A stretch of DNA of 64,000 nucleotides from a virus: IMG/VR virus record IMGVR_UViG_3300010391_000222, positions 1 through 64,000 of that record. One strand, written 5' to 3'. The position numbers and the translations under genes were made by a program. The notes beneath the pieces were generated by a model. The model did no database searches. It saw only the letters and a list, made by a program, of their open reading frames with translations, and had not been told where the DNA came from. How positions within the stretch are numbered: the stretch's first letter is position 1; every line of letters starts with the position of its first letter. Shown here piece by piece: positions 17,849 through 28,349 of this stretch.

Positions 17849-20800
17849 TGGGTGAAATGTTTTCCAGTAAACAAACGTCTAATACTACTTCTAAGACCCA
17901 AGTTCCGAAGAAGTTTCAGGGTGTCCTAGATACTCTATTGAAGCAAAGTACTGGTGCTGCAGGTCAACCTTTTGCTCCCTATACTGATCCTCGTATTGCT
18001 GGTCTAAGTGGAAATGAACAACAAGGTATCAATGCTGCTTCTTCTCAGTTTGGCATGTATCAACCTTTGCTTGACATGGCTACTCAGAATAATATGCAGA
18101 TGCAACAGCAAGGTGGCATACCTACACAAACAGACCTAGGTAACTTTATTAATCCTTATACCGATTATGTTCTAGGAAATTCTCTTAATAGACTTAATGA
18201 AGCATCTGATCGCAATATGACCAATATTGGGTCTATGGCAGGTATGTCAGGAGCATTCGGCGGATCAAGACATGGAGTTCTTGAAGGAGCTAATCTGGCA
18301 GAATTACTTAAGTCTACTGGAGAACTTAGTGCCAATACTTATAGTAATGCTTTTGATAAAGGTATGGGCAATTGGTTTACTTCTCAAGGACTTCGTAGAG
18401 GAAGCATCCAGGATGCCATGGGAATTGCAGGTACAGGCCAAGGATATAATATGGGAGATATCAATTCTCTTATGTCTACAGGTCTTACCGGGCGTACTCA
18501 AGAACAAGGACAACTTGATTTTAACTTTGCAGAATTCTTGAGAGGACAGGCCGATCCTTACAATAAGGCAGAATTCTTAAGTCAAATTGCAGGTAATTAT
18601 CCTAGAGATTTATTTACTAGAACACAGAATACGACTACTACTAATACTCCTAGTCCAATTAGTACTATTGCAGGTATTGGTCTTACTGCAGCAGGACTTA
18701 TGACTGGCAATCCTGCAGCAATGGCTGGTATGGGTGCAGGAGGTGCGTCTATTGGTACGATGAATAAAATGCCCTTTGGTTCGGTATTAGGTCCTCCTAA
18801 GAATTTCAAAAAGGGAGGCAAGGTAAAACGCTTTGCTGACCGTGGCAGAGTAATAGAACGAGATGAACGAGGTAATCCTATTGACTGGAGTACGGGAGCT
18901 AAGTTCAGACCTAATCAGATACTACCGGATTATTATCGCGATCCTTATATTGAAGATATTCCTACACAAACTCCTGCAGTAGGAAAAGGAAATGATATCT
19001 TAGATTGGCTAGGGGATTATGCATTATCTCAAGGAGAACAACGTGCGCTTGATACTGATATGGACCCTGGTATGCGAGATATTCTTAGTCAGACATTGAA
19101 TAGGACTGGAGATGCTCTTGTTCGCGGTAAGAATGAACGTAAGGATATTCTATTACAATTACTTGGTGCAACTGTAGGAGAAGGTACTAGAAGAAAGAGT
19201 TCTCCTCAGACAAAATATCGTGACGTAACTAATAAGCTAGCAAAAGGTGGACACATTGTAAAGCATCTTGCAAAGGGTGGAGGTGTCTATAAAAAACCGG
19301 ACGTAAATTTTACTAATACCGATGCGGGCTATACTTCTGCCGATGTCCCTGTAGACGATTTAATTGATCCAGAACGTGTTTTTGGGTTAGCTTTATTTAA
19401 ACATGAATCCGGAGCAAGTGAATTTGATAATCCTGATTATACTGCTAATGCTTTTAGAGGTAAAGAAAATAGTCATGCTTTTGGTAAAGGGCAATGGCAA
19501 CCAGATACTTGGAATAAATTAGCAAGACGTTCAAATGGAAAATTACATTCTATTAGTCAAACCGATGTAGTAAACAATAGACTTCCTTCTAAAGAAGAAC
19601 AAGATATTGCAGGTCAAATAGAAATGGATCAACTAAGAACTCAGTACGGTAATGATTATGTAGCTCGTTGGGGTTCTCATCAAGCAGGCGCTACTGGATG
19701 GGATAAGCTTTCTAGAGCCAAACCAGATACTTTGGTAAGTTCTGTAATTGGAGCAAGAGCAGCACATAATCTAGGTATGGATGATAAGACTGTAGGTGAT
19801 TATAGAAATAGGACACGCAAAGAATTAGCAAGAGCAGAGACTTTTGAACGTCAAAGAATTACTGAAGCAGGAGGTAATCTAAGTCCTAGACTTACAGGAC
19901 TTCCAGGCGATGCTCAGGCTTCTCAAGGTATTAGAGGAAATAAACACGGTAATGTAGACTATAGAGGATATACAGAAGAAGAAATTAATAGGTCTTTGAA
20001 GAACCGTAAGGACTTTGATCCTGCTTATGAAGACTATCGTTCTGCTCTTATAGAAGCTCAAGGTCCTCAAGGTTCTAATGAAAATGTCTTATTACCACAA
20101 GAAGTACCTAGTGGGCCAAGAAATATAGTTCCTAGAAGTATTCAAAGTCCTTTAGATTTATTAGGAGGACCTTCACAACCTGAGATTCCTTACGAAAGTC
20201 TATTTACTCGTGGGGGCAAGAGATTATTCGCAGGTGGAGGTTATGTAAAGAGCTATAAGGGAGGGCGTAGAGTTACTCCTGAGACCAATGTCCTTAACTT
20301 TGATCCCAATGATCCTAATAGAGAATTTACCTTTGCCCCATATCAATGGGAAGGTAAGAGTATTCTTGATTTAATTAATCCTAATAGAGCAATACATAGA
20401 ACTAATGATGTTTCTAGTATAACTGCCAATACTCCTACTAATGTCCAGAATGAGTCTAATATGTCTCAAGGACCTTTAGGTTTACTTGGTCAATCAAATG
20501 AAAATCCAGGAGATCAATACTTTAATCCTGCTTTAAATGAAACTATTACTTCAGCAGATTCTTTGACCGATGGACTAGCGGCAGGAGACTATGGTCCTGT
20601 TCTCAACGATCCGTTGAATTCTGCTCAAGACGATCAAGATCAAGAACTTAGAGATTCCTTAAAAGACCTTATTAGACAAAGACTTAACGATGTAAAGAAT
20701 CAGGATGAGAACAAACGTGATCCTTTATTTGGTCTTTTCAGTAATGCGAATAAACCTCTTATTCAAATGGGTCTTGGTATTCTTGCTAATTCAGGTTATC

Positions 20801-21216
20801 CTAATAGTTTTGGAGAAGCAGTAGGCAAGGCTGGTCTAGGAGTTCTACAGGGACAAGAACAAGAAGCTCTTGCAAAGAACGAACGCACTAATCAACGTCT
20901 CAAGGATTTGTTAAATTTGCGTTATATGAATGCAATGGCAAATAGTATGGACCCAAGCAATAAGATGGCTCTTGCTCAGTATAATGCTCAACAAAAAATG
21001 CAACTCGAACGTATGAAACTTCAAGGTAAACTAGATGATGCTCGTATGCGCGGGGATAGTGCAATGGAACGTGTAATCATGCAACAACTCATGATACAGG
21101 GAGCAGGTGGAGCTTTTGCTACTCCTTACAGTCAAGCGCAACAACAATGGATGTCTTCACGTGGAGCACCTTTACCAGAAGATACTACTACTGACGAAGA
21201 TATCCCATTAGACTAG
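17848..21216 (+). CDS. Internal virion protein with embedded transglycosylase-like domain
   Basis: The 1122-residue protein starts with a T7 gp14-like region (KKFQGVLDTLL, Gln/Asn-rich helices, MAGMSGAFGGSRH). A hydrophobic Gly/Ala stretch lies near residues 265-305. Then come basic Gly-Gly signals (KKGGKVKRFA, KHLAKGGGVY, KRLFAGGGYV). Residues about 510-660 resemble a lytic transglycosylase or lysozyme: ALFKHESGASEF with the likely catalytic Glu, HAFGKGQWQPDTWNKLA, RWGSHQAGATGWDK. The C-terminus is a long helical, coiled-coil-like region. The likely role is to be ejected at infection and cut peptidoglycan for DNA entry. Confidence 0.7.
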   Translation: MGEMFSSKQTSNTTSKTQVPKKFQGVLDTLLKQSTGAAGQPFAPYTDPRIAGLSGNEQQGINAASSQFGMYQPLLDMATQNNMQMQQQGGIPTQTDLGNFINPYTDYVLGNSLNRLNEASDRNMTNIGSMAGMSGAFGGSRHGVLEGANLAELLKSTGELSANTYSNAFDKGMGNWFTSQGLRRGSIQDAMGIAGTGQGYNMGDINSLMSTGLTGRTQEQGQLDFNFAEFLRGQADPYNKAEFLSQIAGNYPRDLFTRTQNTTTTNTPSPISTIAGIGLTAAGLMTGNPAAMAGMGAGGASIGTMNKMPFGSVLGPPKNFKKGGKVKRFADRGRVIERDERGNPIDWSTGAKFRPNQILPDYYRDPYIEDIPTQTPAVGKGNDILDWLGDYALSQGEQRALDTDMDPGMRDILSQTLNRTGDALVRGKNERKDILLQLLGATVGEGTRRKSSPQTKYRDVTNKLAKGGHIVKHLAKGGGVYKKPDVNFTNTDAGYTSADVPVDDLIDPERVFGLALFKHESGASEFDNPDYTANAFRGKENSHAFGKGQWQPDTWNKLARRSNGKLHSISQTDVVNNRLPSKEEQDIAGQIEMDQLRTQYGNDYVARWGSHQAGATGWDKLSRAKPDTLVSSVIGARAAHNLGMDDKTVGDYRNRTRKELARAETFERQRITEAGGNLSPRLTGLPGDAQASQGIRGNKHGNVDYRGYTEEEINRSLKNRKDFDPAYEDYRSALIEAQGPQGSNENVLLPQEVPSGPRNIVPRSIQSPLDLLGGPSQPEIPYESLFTRGGKRLFAGGGYVKSYKGGRRVTPETNVLNFDPNDPNREFTFAPYQWEGKSILDLINPNRAIHRTNDVSSITANTPTNVQNESNMSQGPLGLLGQSNENPGDQYFNPALNETITSADSLTDGLAAGDYGPVLNDPLNSAQDDQDQELRDSLKDLIRQRLNDVKNQDENKRDPLFGLFSNANKPLIQMGLGILANSGYPNSFGEAVGKAGLGVLQGQEQEALAKNERTNQRLKDLLNLRYMNAMANSMDPSNKMALAQYNAQQKMQLERMKLQGKLDDARMRGDSAMERVIMQQLMIQGAGGAFATPYSQAQQQWMSSRGAPLPEDTTTDEDIPLD

Positions 21217-21231
21217 CCTGTTCCAGGCGTC

Positions 21232-21246
21232 GCCTACGTAGTAGGC
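21232..21246 (+). terminator. Short hairpin between internal virion protein genes
   Basis: GCCTAC and GTAGGC form a perfect 6-bp stem with a GTA loop, followed by TTTACT. It sits in the 58-base gap between 21216 and 21275. The U tract is weak, so it may be an attenuator or RNA-processing site rather than a full stop. Confidence 0.35.
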
Positions 21247-21274
21247 TTTACTAGGAGAACCAGGATTAAAACTT

Positions 21275-24200
21275 ATGGAACTTAATATTGCCCAAAGTTT
21301 AGTAGATCAGGCTTTTACTGGACCTATAGACCAGGACCCTTTGAATACTCAAGGGCAAGTATTGCAACCGCAGCAAGGACTTCAACCAGAGAAACTTTTT
21401 AGCGAACAATTCTTTGGTGTCTCCGATCCTAGTCAAATACTTGAAGACTTAGGGCCTGCTAGTGGAGATGGAACTAGACGCAAGTACAGATTCCAAGGCG
21501 ATGGCAAAACCTATAGTATGAAAGCTGACAAGACTCCTGAAGAAGTCCTAGAAGCTATCTGGGACCATAATTCTCCTGGTTTATGGGGAGCAGCCAAGGC
21601 TCAGACCCTTTATGGCTTACCTGCTGATATGTCTTCTGCTATAGCCTATGGTCTAGGTGGTTTAAATCTAGATGAATCAGCAGCCTCTTGGAAGTCTTAT
21701 TCCGATAAACTCCGTGCAGATTATGAAAAACGCTATGGTCAATTCATGGTCCCAGGGGCTCAAGCAGCATGGGACAAGGGTAAGTTATGGGATTATGCCC
21801 TTCAAACCTTGGGCTATGGAGCCCCGTACATGGGCCTTGCTTTGGCAGGTGGTGTAGGTGGCGGATTAGCCGCAGCCGGTCTGGGAGCCTCTGAGGGGTC
21901 AGCAGCAGCGGCTTTAGGAAGCTTTCTAGGTTCTACAGCCATTACCAGTCCGGTTTTCGTCTCTCAGTTCGCTGATCGTCAGGTAGCTGAGATGCGAGCT
22001 AAGGGCATAGAGAACCCCGAGGAGCATATAGATTGGGCCAAGGCAGCAGGGTTTGGGTCTTTGGCAGCAGGATTACAAGCTATCCCTGTAGAATCTATTC
22101 TTCTGGGCAATGGTCTTTTAGGTACTTTAACTAAATGGGGGGTAAAACCTGGAACTCCTACAAGTGCAAGGATGCTTGCGTCTATTGCGGATATTGCTGG
22201 AACAAACGCCTTAGCTACTACAGGAGCTTCATTTCTATCACGAACAAATGCTGACATGCCTCTATTAGATGATGGAGCTAAGTCTGAGTATTTGGATGCT
22301 GCAATAATGGGTTCATTGGTAGGTATTCCTTTTGGTATATACAAGGGTTTCAGAGCACCTACTCCTAGAACGGAGAATGCACCTCCCAAACCTTTAAAGG
22401 AGATTATTGAAGAGAATCGTGAAGTTCCAGAAGGACCAGTTGTTATACCAGGAGAAAAAGGACCAGAAGCAAAGCTGGAGCCTCCTGCAAAACACGCTAT
22501 TATTTTTGACCCTAATGAAACTTATGGCATCGCTAACGCCGATGCAGGTAGCGAATATCTTAATAGTATTAATTATAAAACTTCGGATGGTACTACTCGT
22601 AATGGCCTTGATGATTTTGTTCGTAAGCATGGTATTTCTTATAGCGATGTAGAATTAGTAGATGCTGCACGTAGAGTAAAAAGAGCAAGAGAACTCAAGG
22701 AACGTACTCTAAGAACGCCTAACGGTATTGTCTATAAGACAGTAGAAGACCTTCCCCAAGTACATTCCAATGATCCTAAGATATTAACTAAGGCTGCAGC
22801 GTTAGCAGATCGTTATGGTTATGATGATGCTCATGTCCGTAGTATGCCCGATACTCTCATTGAAAAACTACATGATCTTAACCTACGCAAAGAACTAAGT
22901 AAACTTACTACACAACAAGTATCTAAAGAAACCTTAGATGCCCTATTGGTTCAACAAAAGAATCTTGTAGACGAACAGGTCATGAAAGATGTCCAGCAAT
23001 ATGGTTCTATTTATCAAAGACCACAAAGCCTGGAACGTGCAAATAAGTCGATAGCAGAACGCAGGGAAACACTAAGCAAAAACCCCCGCAAGGAACTAGC
23101 GAAGATACTTATGAAACCAAAAGATGTCCAGCGTAGCCCCGATGAAATAATTAGACAACCCGATCTTACTAAAGCTCCTAGACAGGCAAGAGACGTAGAA
23201 GGACAATTCTACGATCAATTTGTAGGCGCTCCTAGAGAAGCAATAGGTCCTAGAGCACTCCTTGAATATAAACCTTTCGATCAATTTGATGTATCTAAAG
23301 TCGTAGAAGCTCTTGACAAAGGAGCCAATAGACAAGGGCCTAGGATATCCGATAAACTAACCAAAGAACAATATGTAGATTTTCTTATGAACAGTCCTCT
23401 AGTAAAAGCAATGGTAGGAGAGAATGCAAGTCTTAAGGACATCAAGGATGTTATCGCTAGAGGAAGACTGGCACAACGCAAAGATATAAAGGCTCAGGAA
23501 AAAGCTTTAGAGCCTAAAGTATTACCTGATGGAACATTTGCAAGATCGAAACCAGAGAAACCCTTTAAATATGTAGAACCTGCATTGACAAAAGATGCAG
23601 AGAATCATCTAGCAAGTATTCGAGATGCTCTAGAAAAAATTGCACAAGAACGTAATGTCAAGTTGCTCAAGGATAATCCTAAATTAGGTCCTGCTCTTAA
23701 TGACATGGCTAAACGCTTTGCTGAACTCAGCGCCGATACAAGAATTACCAAGGATGCAAAGGGCGAACCTAAATTTACTACAAAGAGTATAAAAGGTACT
23801 ACTGGTATTCTAGATTCGTTAGCACGTAGAGCTAAACTAGGCAAGATACTAGAGAATGCTTTTATTTATTTAGGACCTAAAGTAGGACAGAAGTACGCAA
23901 GTATTCTTGATAAAATGATTGCAGGACAAGAAGTATCTACCAAGGACATGGGTAATACTTTAACTATGTTGGATGCAGCATTCTCGTTTGGCAACAAAGA
24001 GGAATTCAAGAATATCAATGCGCTTGCGCTCCAGAATCTGTATAAAGACTTGCGCAATCAATTACCTCAGAAATCTATTAATTCTCTTGAGAAATCTAGA
24101 GATTATCTTGAAAAATGGTACAAGGCTTCTCATGGAATAAACAATAAAGACCTTACTGGATTCAAGACTGAAGAACTGGAGGCTGCTGCTTTTTCAGACT

Positions 24201-27200
24201 ATATTAGAGATGTCTTTAATCCTAATTACAAACAATTTAAGCAAAGCAAACAAAGCAAGGTCTTTAATATATTCGAGAATGCCTTGAAGAGAATACAGAA
24301 AGAATATGGAGATCAAGGCTATAATAAAATTCAGGACATTTTTGCATTCAATAAAGAATCAAATGAGAATGTTCCTCCTGAAGCTCGTAGACCACAGGTC
24401 TTTACTAGACGTATAGTTGATGAGATTAGCAATGAACAAGCTAAGGACTTAGACAAGGATCAAGCTCAAAGAGTTCAAGATGCTGCCGATGACCATAATA
24501 TGTCTACTCCTCCAGGAGGTTTTCATAAGCCTCCTAACGCATCTAAAGGGCCTACAGAGCCTCCTCTTATTGGACCTATGGCTAACAACATAGGTGGTGC
24601 TCAGTGGTGGCTTATGTCTACCCTAGGGTCTAATCCTTTCCTTGCAAGACACGTTCCTGCATTTGCAAAGATTTACAATATTAAGTTAGATGAACAAAAT
24701 AGAGCAGCAGAATACGATTCACGCATGACTAACAAGTTCTCTAAGATGCATGATGAACATAGTTGGTCTGGTATGTCGGAAGCACACGGAATTCTTGCTC
24801 ATTTAAGAATGACAGATCAAAGAATAGTCAAAGATAACCAAGGTCGTCTTGTCTTTAATCATGAAGGCAAACAAGAAGTCTTAAATGTACCTATGACTAA
24901 AACAGTAGAAGATATAGCTGATTTTTATAAAGAAGCTCTTCGTATTGGTGATGAAGTTTACAGAAAGTATCTTGACGGGTACGGAGACGAGAAATTAGAC
25001 CCAAGTTCTTCATTGAAGAATATCAAAAGAGTCATTGATGGGTTCGATGAAAAGATTACAGGCAATCCTATTCCCGAATTAAGGTCTTCATATGCGGCAA
25101 AGAAAGCTGCTTTAGAACAAGTCTATGCGAAGTTACAAGACTTTGACGAACATATAAGAACCGATACTCCTTATGTACCATTCATGCGATTTGGAGATTA
25201 TGTAGTAGAAGTAGTAGATCGCAAGACTGGCGATCAAGTATATTTCAAAGATATTAATACACATAATATGTTTGGTAGCAAGGCTAGATTACCGAAACCT
25301 AAAGAAGCCTTAGCTGCAATAGAAAAGCTAGGACTTAATAAACGCTTTAGTAACAAAGATAAGTACGAAATTAAGCATTACCAAATGACTTATGATAATG
25401 CAGGTAAGTTCATTAACCGTGGTTTAGTAAGTACAGAACTTATTCAAGGTCTTCTAGCCTCTGGCATGAATTCTACAATGAAGACTGCAGATCATCTTGC
25501 TACAGGAGTAGAAGACCCAATACAATTATTCAAAGACCTTCGCAGTCAAGTAGCAGGAAGCAAGGACAGAGTTCTTAGATACATAGCAGCCAAAGGACTT
25601 GGACGCTTCTCTATTAAGTCTAAGAACATAGAAGGCTATAGCGAAGATTGGGGTAAAGTAATGGACTCATATAAGAACATATGGGCCAATTCACTTGCCA
25701 AACAAGCTAAGTCAAGAGAATGGTCTGAAGCCCAGGCTAATCTCCAGTTAGAACAGAATATACCTCAACATGTCCGAGATAAGATCAATGGTTATATAGA
25801 CTATATGAATAACCCCGGCAATGACTTTGCAGGAATGAGAGCTTTTAACTTCGTTTGGGCAATGGGTCTTAGACCTTCAAGTGCATTGCTTCAAATAGCT
25901 ACAATACCACAACAGGTCTTTGCTTCAGGATTAGAGTATGCTCCTGGCAATGCTATAGGTAATGTAGGAAGACTGGCTAAATCTTTTTCTAAGGCATCTA
26001 ATTATGTCTTAAGAGGCAAAGGATATACGGAAGAAAAACAACATATCATTGATTCGCAACCTGGATTCTTTAGAGCTTCTATTAAACATGACTCAATGGC
26101 AGATAAAGGGTTTGGCTATTCTGTAGGTAACAATATGCAGAAAGCAATTAATAAAGGAACTCAAATAGCAGGATTTATGATTTCTCCTGCCGAACGTATT
26201 TCTAGACTTAGTGCTTTCGATTTCTTTCACGACTTATTCAAGGAATATCCTATAGCTTTAAGAAATGCCTTGAAACAAAGAGAAAAAGATTACAATTGGC
26301 AAGAATTCTGGAATAATCATAAAGACAGATTTGACTTAGAAACTGCAATGAGCCTATATACTATGCAAGAAAATCATGCAGTCTTTGGTAAAGTAGGTCG
26401 TGGTCCTCTTCAAAGAGGACTGGCAGGTTCATTGTTTTTCCCATTCATGACATATGCTCAACAAGTAATGGAAGTAATGGGCGAACAATTGACCATGCAA
26501 CGAGGTCTCCCTGGACTATACGCAGGTTTATGGACCATGGGGTCTTATCTTGCTCTTGCAGGGGCTGCAGGCATTCCTGGATACGATCTATGGAAGACGA
26601 TGTACGAAGAATATCAGAAGCGCGTAAATAACAAATTAGTTGATGCAGAGATGCAAATGAGAGAGTCTGGTATTCCCCTGTGGGCACGCAAAGGTTTACT
26701 GAGTACCTCAACTGGCTTAGACCTTTCTATGAGACTTGGACAAGACATTATTGCTCAACAACTATTGTCCGGTATGATTAAAGGTGAATTCAAATTAAAT
26801 GAAATAGGTGGTGTTCCCGGTAGAACAGCAGTGAATGTCTTGAATGCAGCAGCAGAAGCTCTTAATCCTGCTTCCGGTAAATCTCCCATGCAAATGATTG
26901 CTCCTATTATGCCTAGTGCTGTCCAAGACGTAATGAAAGCGTACCAACTAGCTTCTGGAAGCCCAGAAGATGTCCTACAAACTACAGCAGGTAAGTCTCT
27001 TAGAGACCCTAGCGATGTAAGTAATTTCGATATTGCTGCTAAGTTAACTGGTTTTAATACCCTGAAGATGGCAGAAGAAAGACAACAATTATTTTGGCAA
27101 CAGAAAGCCAATCAAGAATTCAATGCATGGAAATCAAGGCTTAGCGAGAGTGTAGCTCAAGCGAGATACAAGATGGCTTTAGGTCAACGTCAAGGAGACC

Positions 27201-27436
27201 CTGAAAAGGTTGCAGAAGGCAAAGAACTTCTTGACAAGATGCGCAAGGAACTTACTAGGTTTGCCAAAGAAAATAAGATATCTTTGGATAATCATTTCTG
27301 GCGCGGGTTCAATCGTAATGTAAGTGAGCGCCTATGGCAAAAATTGAATCCTGGTAAGATACGCAAGCCTACAGATCAAGAAAAAAGACATATGCAATCT
27401 CTTGTCGAAGATGAGACCGAAAACTCTGGAGAATAA
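21275..27436 (+). CDS. Giant internal (ejected) virion protein, T7 gp16-like role
   Basis: The 2053-residue protein is the largest in the window. An N-terminal region with KYRFQGDGKTYSMKADKTPEEV (a short SH3-like fold seen in other phage internal proteins) is followed by hydrophobic Gly/Ala-rich segments near residues 180-235 and 260-330 that may insert in the host membrane. The middle is long, charged and helical. A second amphipathic/hydrophobic region near 1520-1780 includes FNFVWAMGLRPSSALLQIA and LAGSLFFPFMTYAQQV. This layout fits the core proteins that T7-like phages eject to build a DNA channel. The AGGAG-type site upstream supports the start. Confidence 0.65.
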   Translation: MELNIAQSLVDQAFTGPIDQDPLNTQGQVLQPQQGLQPEKLFSEQFFGVSDPSQILEDLGPASGDGTRRKYRFQGDGKTYSMKADKTPEEVLEAIWDHNSPGLWGAAKAQTLYGLPADMSSAIAYGLGGLNLDESAASWKSYSDKLRADYEKRYGQFMVPGAQAAWDKGKLWDYALQTLGYGAPYMGLALAGGVGGGLAAAGLGASEGSAAAALGSFLGSTAITSPVFVSQFADRQVAEMRAKGIENPEEHIDWAKAAGFGSLAAGLQAIPVESILLGNGLLGTLTKWGVKPGTPTSARMLASIADIAGTNALATTGASFLSRTNADMPLLDDGAKSEYLDAAIMGSLVGIPFGIYKGFRAPTPRTENAPPKPLKEIIEENREVPEGPVVIPGEKGPEAKLEPPAKHAIIFDPNETYGIANADAGSEYLNSINYKTSDGTTRNGLDDFVRKHGISYSDVELVDAARRVKRARELKERTLRTPNGIVYKTVEDLPQVHSNDPKILTKAAALADRYGYDDAHVRSMPDTLIEKLHDLNLRKELSKLTTQQVSKETLDALLVQQKNLVDEQVMKDVQQYGSIYQRPQSLERANKSIAERRETLSKNPRKELAKILMKPKDVQRSPDEIIRQPDLTKAPRQARDVEGQFYDQFVGAPREAIGPRALLEYKPFDQFDVSKVVEALDKGANRQGPRISDKLTKEQYVDFLMNSPLVKAMVGENASLKDIKDVIARGRLAQRKDIKAQEKALEPKVLPDGTFARSKPEKPFKYVEPALTKDAENHLASIRDALEKIAQERNVKLLKDNPKLGPALNDMAKRFAELSADTRITKDAKGEPKFTTKSIKGTTGILDSLARRAKLGKILENAFIYLGPKVGQKYASILDKMIAGQEVSTKDMGNTLTMLDAAFSFGNKEEFKNINALALQNLYKDLRNQLPQKSINSLEKSRDYLEKWYKASHGINNKDLTGFKTEELEAAAFSDYIRDVFNPNYKQFKQSKQSKVFNIFENALKRIQKEYGDQGYNKIQDIFAFNKESNENVPPEARRPQVFTRRIVDEISNEQAKDLDKDQAQRVQDAADDHNMSTPPGGFHKPPNASKGPTEPPLIGPMANNIGGAQWWLMSTLGSNPFLARHVPAFAKIYNIKLDEQNRAAEYDSRMTNKFSKMHDEHSWSGMSEAHGILAHLRMTDQRIVKDNQGRLVFNHEGKQEVLNVPMTKTVEDIADFYKEALRIGDEVYRKYLDGYGDEKLDPSSSLKNIKRVIDGFDEKITGNPIPELRSSYAAKKAALEQVYAKLQDFDEHIRTDTPYVPFMRFGDYVVEVVDRKTGDQVYFKDINTHNMFGSKARLPKPKEALAAIEKLGLNKRFSNKDKYEIKHYQMTYDNAGKFINRGLVSTELIQGLLASGMNSTMKTADHLATGVEDPIQLFKDLRSQVAGSKDRVLRYIAAKGLGRFSIKSKNIEGYSEDWGKVMDSYKNIWANSLAKQAKSREWSEAQANLQLEQNIPQHVRDKINGYIDYMNNPGNDFAGMRAFNFVWAMGLRPSSALLQIATIPQQVFASGLEYAPGNAIGNVGRLAKSFSKASNYVLRGKGYTEEKQHIIDSQPGFFRASIKHDSMADKGFGYSVGNNMQKAINKGTQIAGFMISPAERISRLSAFDFFHDLFKEYPIALRNALKQREKDYNWQEFWNNHKDRFDLETAMSLYTMQENHAVFGKVGRGPLQRGLAGSLFFPFMTYAQQVMEVMGEQLTMQRGLPGLYAGLWTMGSYLALAGAAGIPGYDLWKTMYEEYQKRVNNKLVDAEMQMRESGIPLWARKGLLSTSTGLDLSMRLGQDIIAQQLLSGMIKGEFKLNEIGGVPGRTAVNVLNAAAEALNPASGKSPMQMIAPIMPSAVQDVMKAYQLASGSPEDVLQTTAGKSLRDPSDVSNFDIAAKLTGFNTLKMAEERQQLFWQQKANQEFNAWKSRLSESVAQARYKMALGQRQGDPEKVAEGKELLDKMRKELTRFAKENKISLDNHFWRGFNRNVSERLWQKLNPGKIRKPTDQEKRHMQSLVEDETENSGE

Positions 27437-27438
27437 AA

Positions 27439-28074
27439 ATGCAAGAACTCTTTGATTGGCTTTTGCATAATTACGATTGGGCAGCTATAGGAACTTTTAT
27501 AGGTGCTCTAATAGCTATTTTTACATTCTATAAGCAGGTAGGTATTCCCATGTACAATGCTACTCTTAGACCAATGGTTCAATTTTTTCAAGCAGTAGGA
27601 AATGCGCCTAAACGAATAGATAACATAGATATAAAACTAGATCGTATTCTAGGTGAATTAGTTACAAATACAGGAAGTTCCATCAAAGATCAATTGAATC
27701 ATCTATCATCCAAAGTGTCTCTAGGAGAAGCTCAAAGATTACTTATGTTAAATTCTAATGAAAATGGAATTAGTACTACAGATGCAGAAGGTAACTATAC
27801 TTGGATCAACGATACTCTTATGCATAAAGTAGGAGCAGAATCTTCTAATGAAATGTTAGGAGATAATTGGATTAATACTATTCATCCGGCAGATAGAAAA
27901 TTTGTAATAGAAGAATGGGAAAATGCCGTAAAAGGTAAAAGATCATTGAATATACATTTTCGATTTATTAATTTAAAAACTCAACTTCCTATTAGTGCTC
28001 ACAGTATAGTAACTCCTGCTTTTTGTTTTGATGGTTCTTTAATAGGGTATAACGCTATTATTTATTTTACTTAA
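27439..28074 (+). CDS. Membrane-anchored PAS domain protein
   Basis: The 211-residue protein has one N-terminal membrane helix (AAIGTFIGALIAIFTFY), a linker with a short coiled coil (NIDIKLDRILGELV), and a C-terminal PAS domain at about residues 110-210. The PAS signs are GISTTDAEGNYTWINDTL, LGDNWINTIHPADRKFV and FRFINLKTQLPISA. PAS domains bind small ligands or sense redox or light state. It is the last gene of the rightward block, where many phages have a holin, so a role in sensing or timing late events is possible. No kinase or cyclase follows. Comparable TM-PAS proteins occur in other phages. Confidence 0.75.
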   Translation: MQELFDWLLHNYDWAAIGTFIGALIAIFTFYKQVGIPMYNATLRPMVQFFQAVGNAPKRIDNIDIKLDRILGELVTNTGSSIKDQLNHLSSKVSLGEAQRLLMLNSNENGISTTDAEGNYTWINDTLMHKVGAESSNEMLGDNWINTIHPADRKFVIEEWENAVKGKRSLNIHFRFINLKTQLPISAHSIVTPAFCFDGSLIGYNAIIYFT

Positions 28075-28349
28075 GACCTTAACCAATCTTTATAAGTATA
28101 GTAATTAGGAAATGTTAATATCGGGGTAGCTTCAGTAGAACAATATAAAGAATATGGTAAACTAGGATCGAATGGAACATCCGTGAAATCTTCATATTTC
28201 TTAATATTATCTTTAAGTCTTTTCGAGAATTTGCCAGGGGAGTCCAAGGGCTTTTCCAATTTCAACGGCTCTGGACGTGAGTTGGACCCTAGTCCCATCC
28301 GGTCTTTTATAGCTAGTAACCATCCCTTTAATAACAATAGCGTCATCAT
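28071..28349 (-). CDS. Possible small protein overlapping the lysozyme end
   Basis: An open frame of 92 codons starts inside the lysozyme gene and ends in TTAA shared with the stop of the convergent PAS gene. About 47 codons lie outside lysozyme, with a plausible C-terminus (SLYCSTEATPILTFPNYY). A later ATG at 28298 is also possible. Neither start has a strong ribosome site. It could be a real overlapped gene or a chance frame. Confidence 0.35.
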   Translation of the reverse strand: MMTLLLLKGWLLAIKDRMGLGSNSRPEPLKLEKPLDSPGKFSKRLKDNIKKYEDFTDVPFDPSLPYSLYCSTEATPILTFPNYYTYKDWLRS

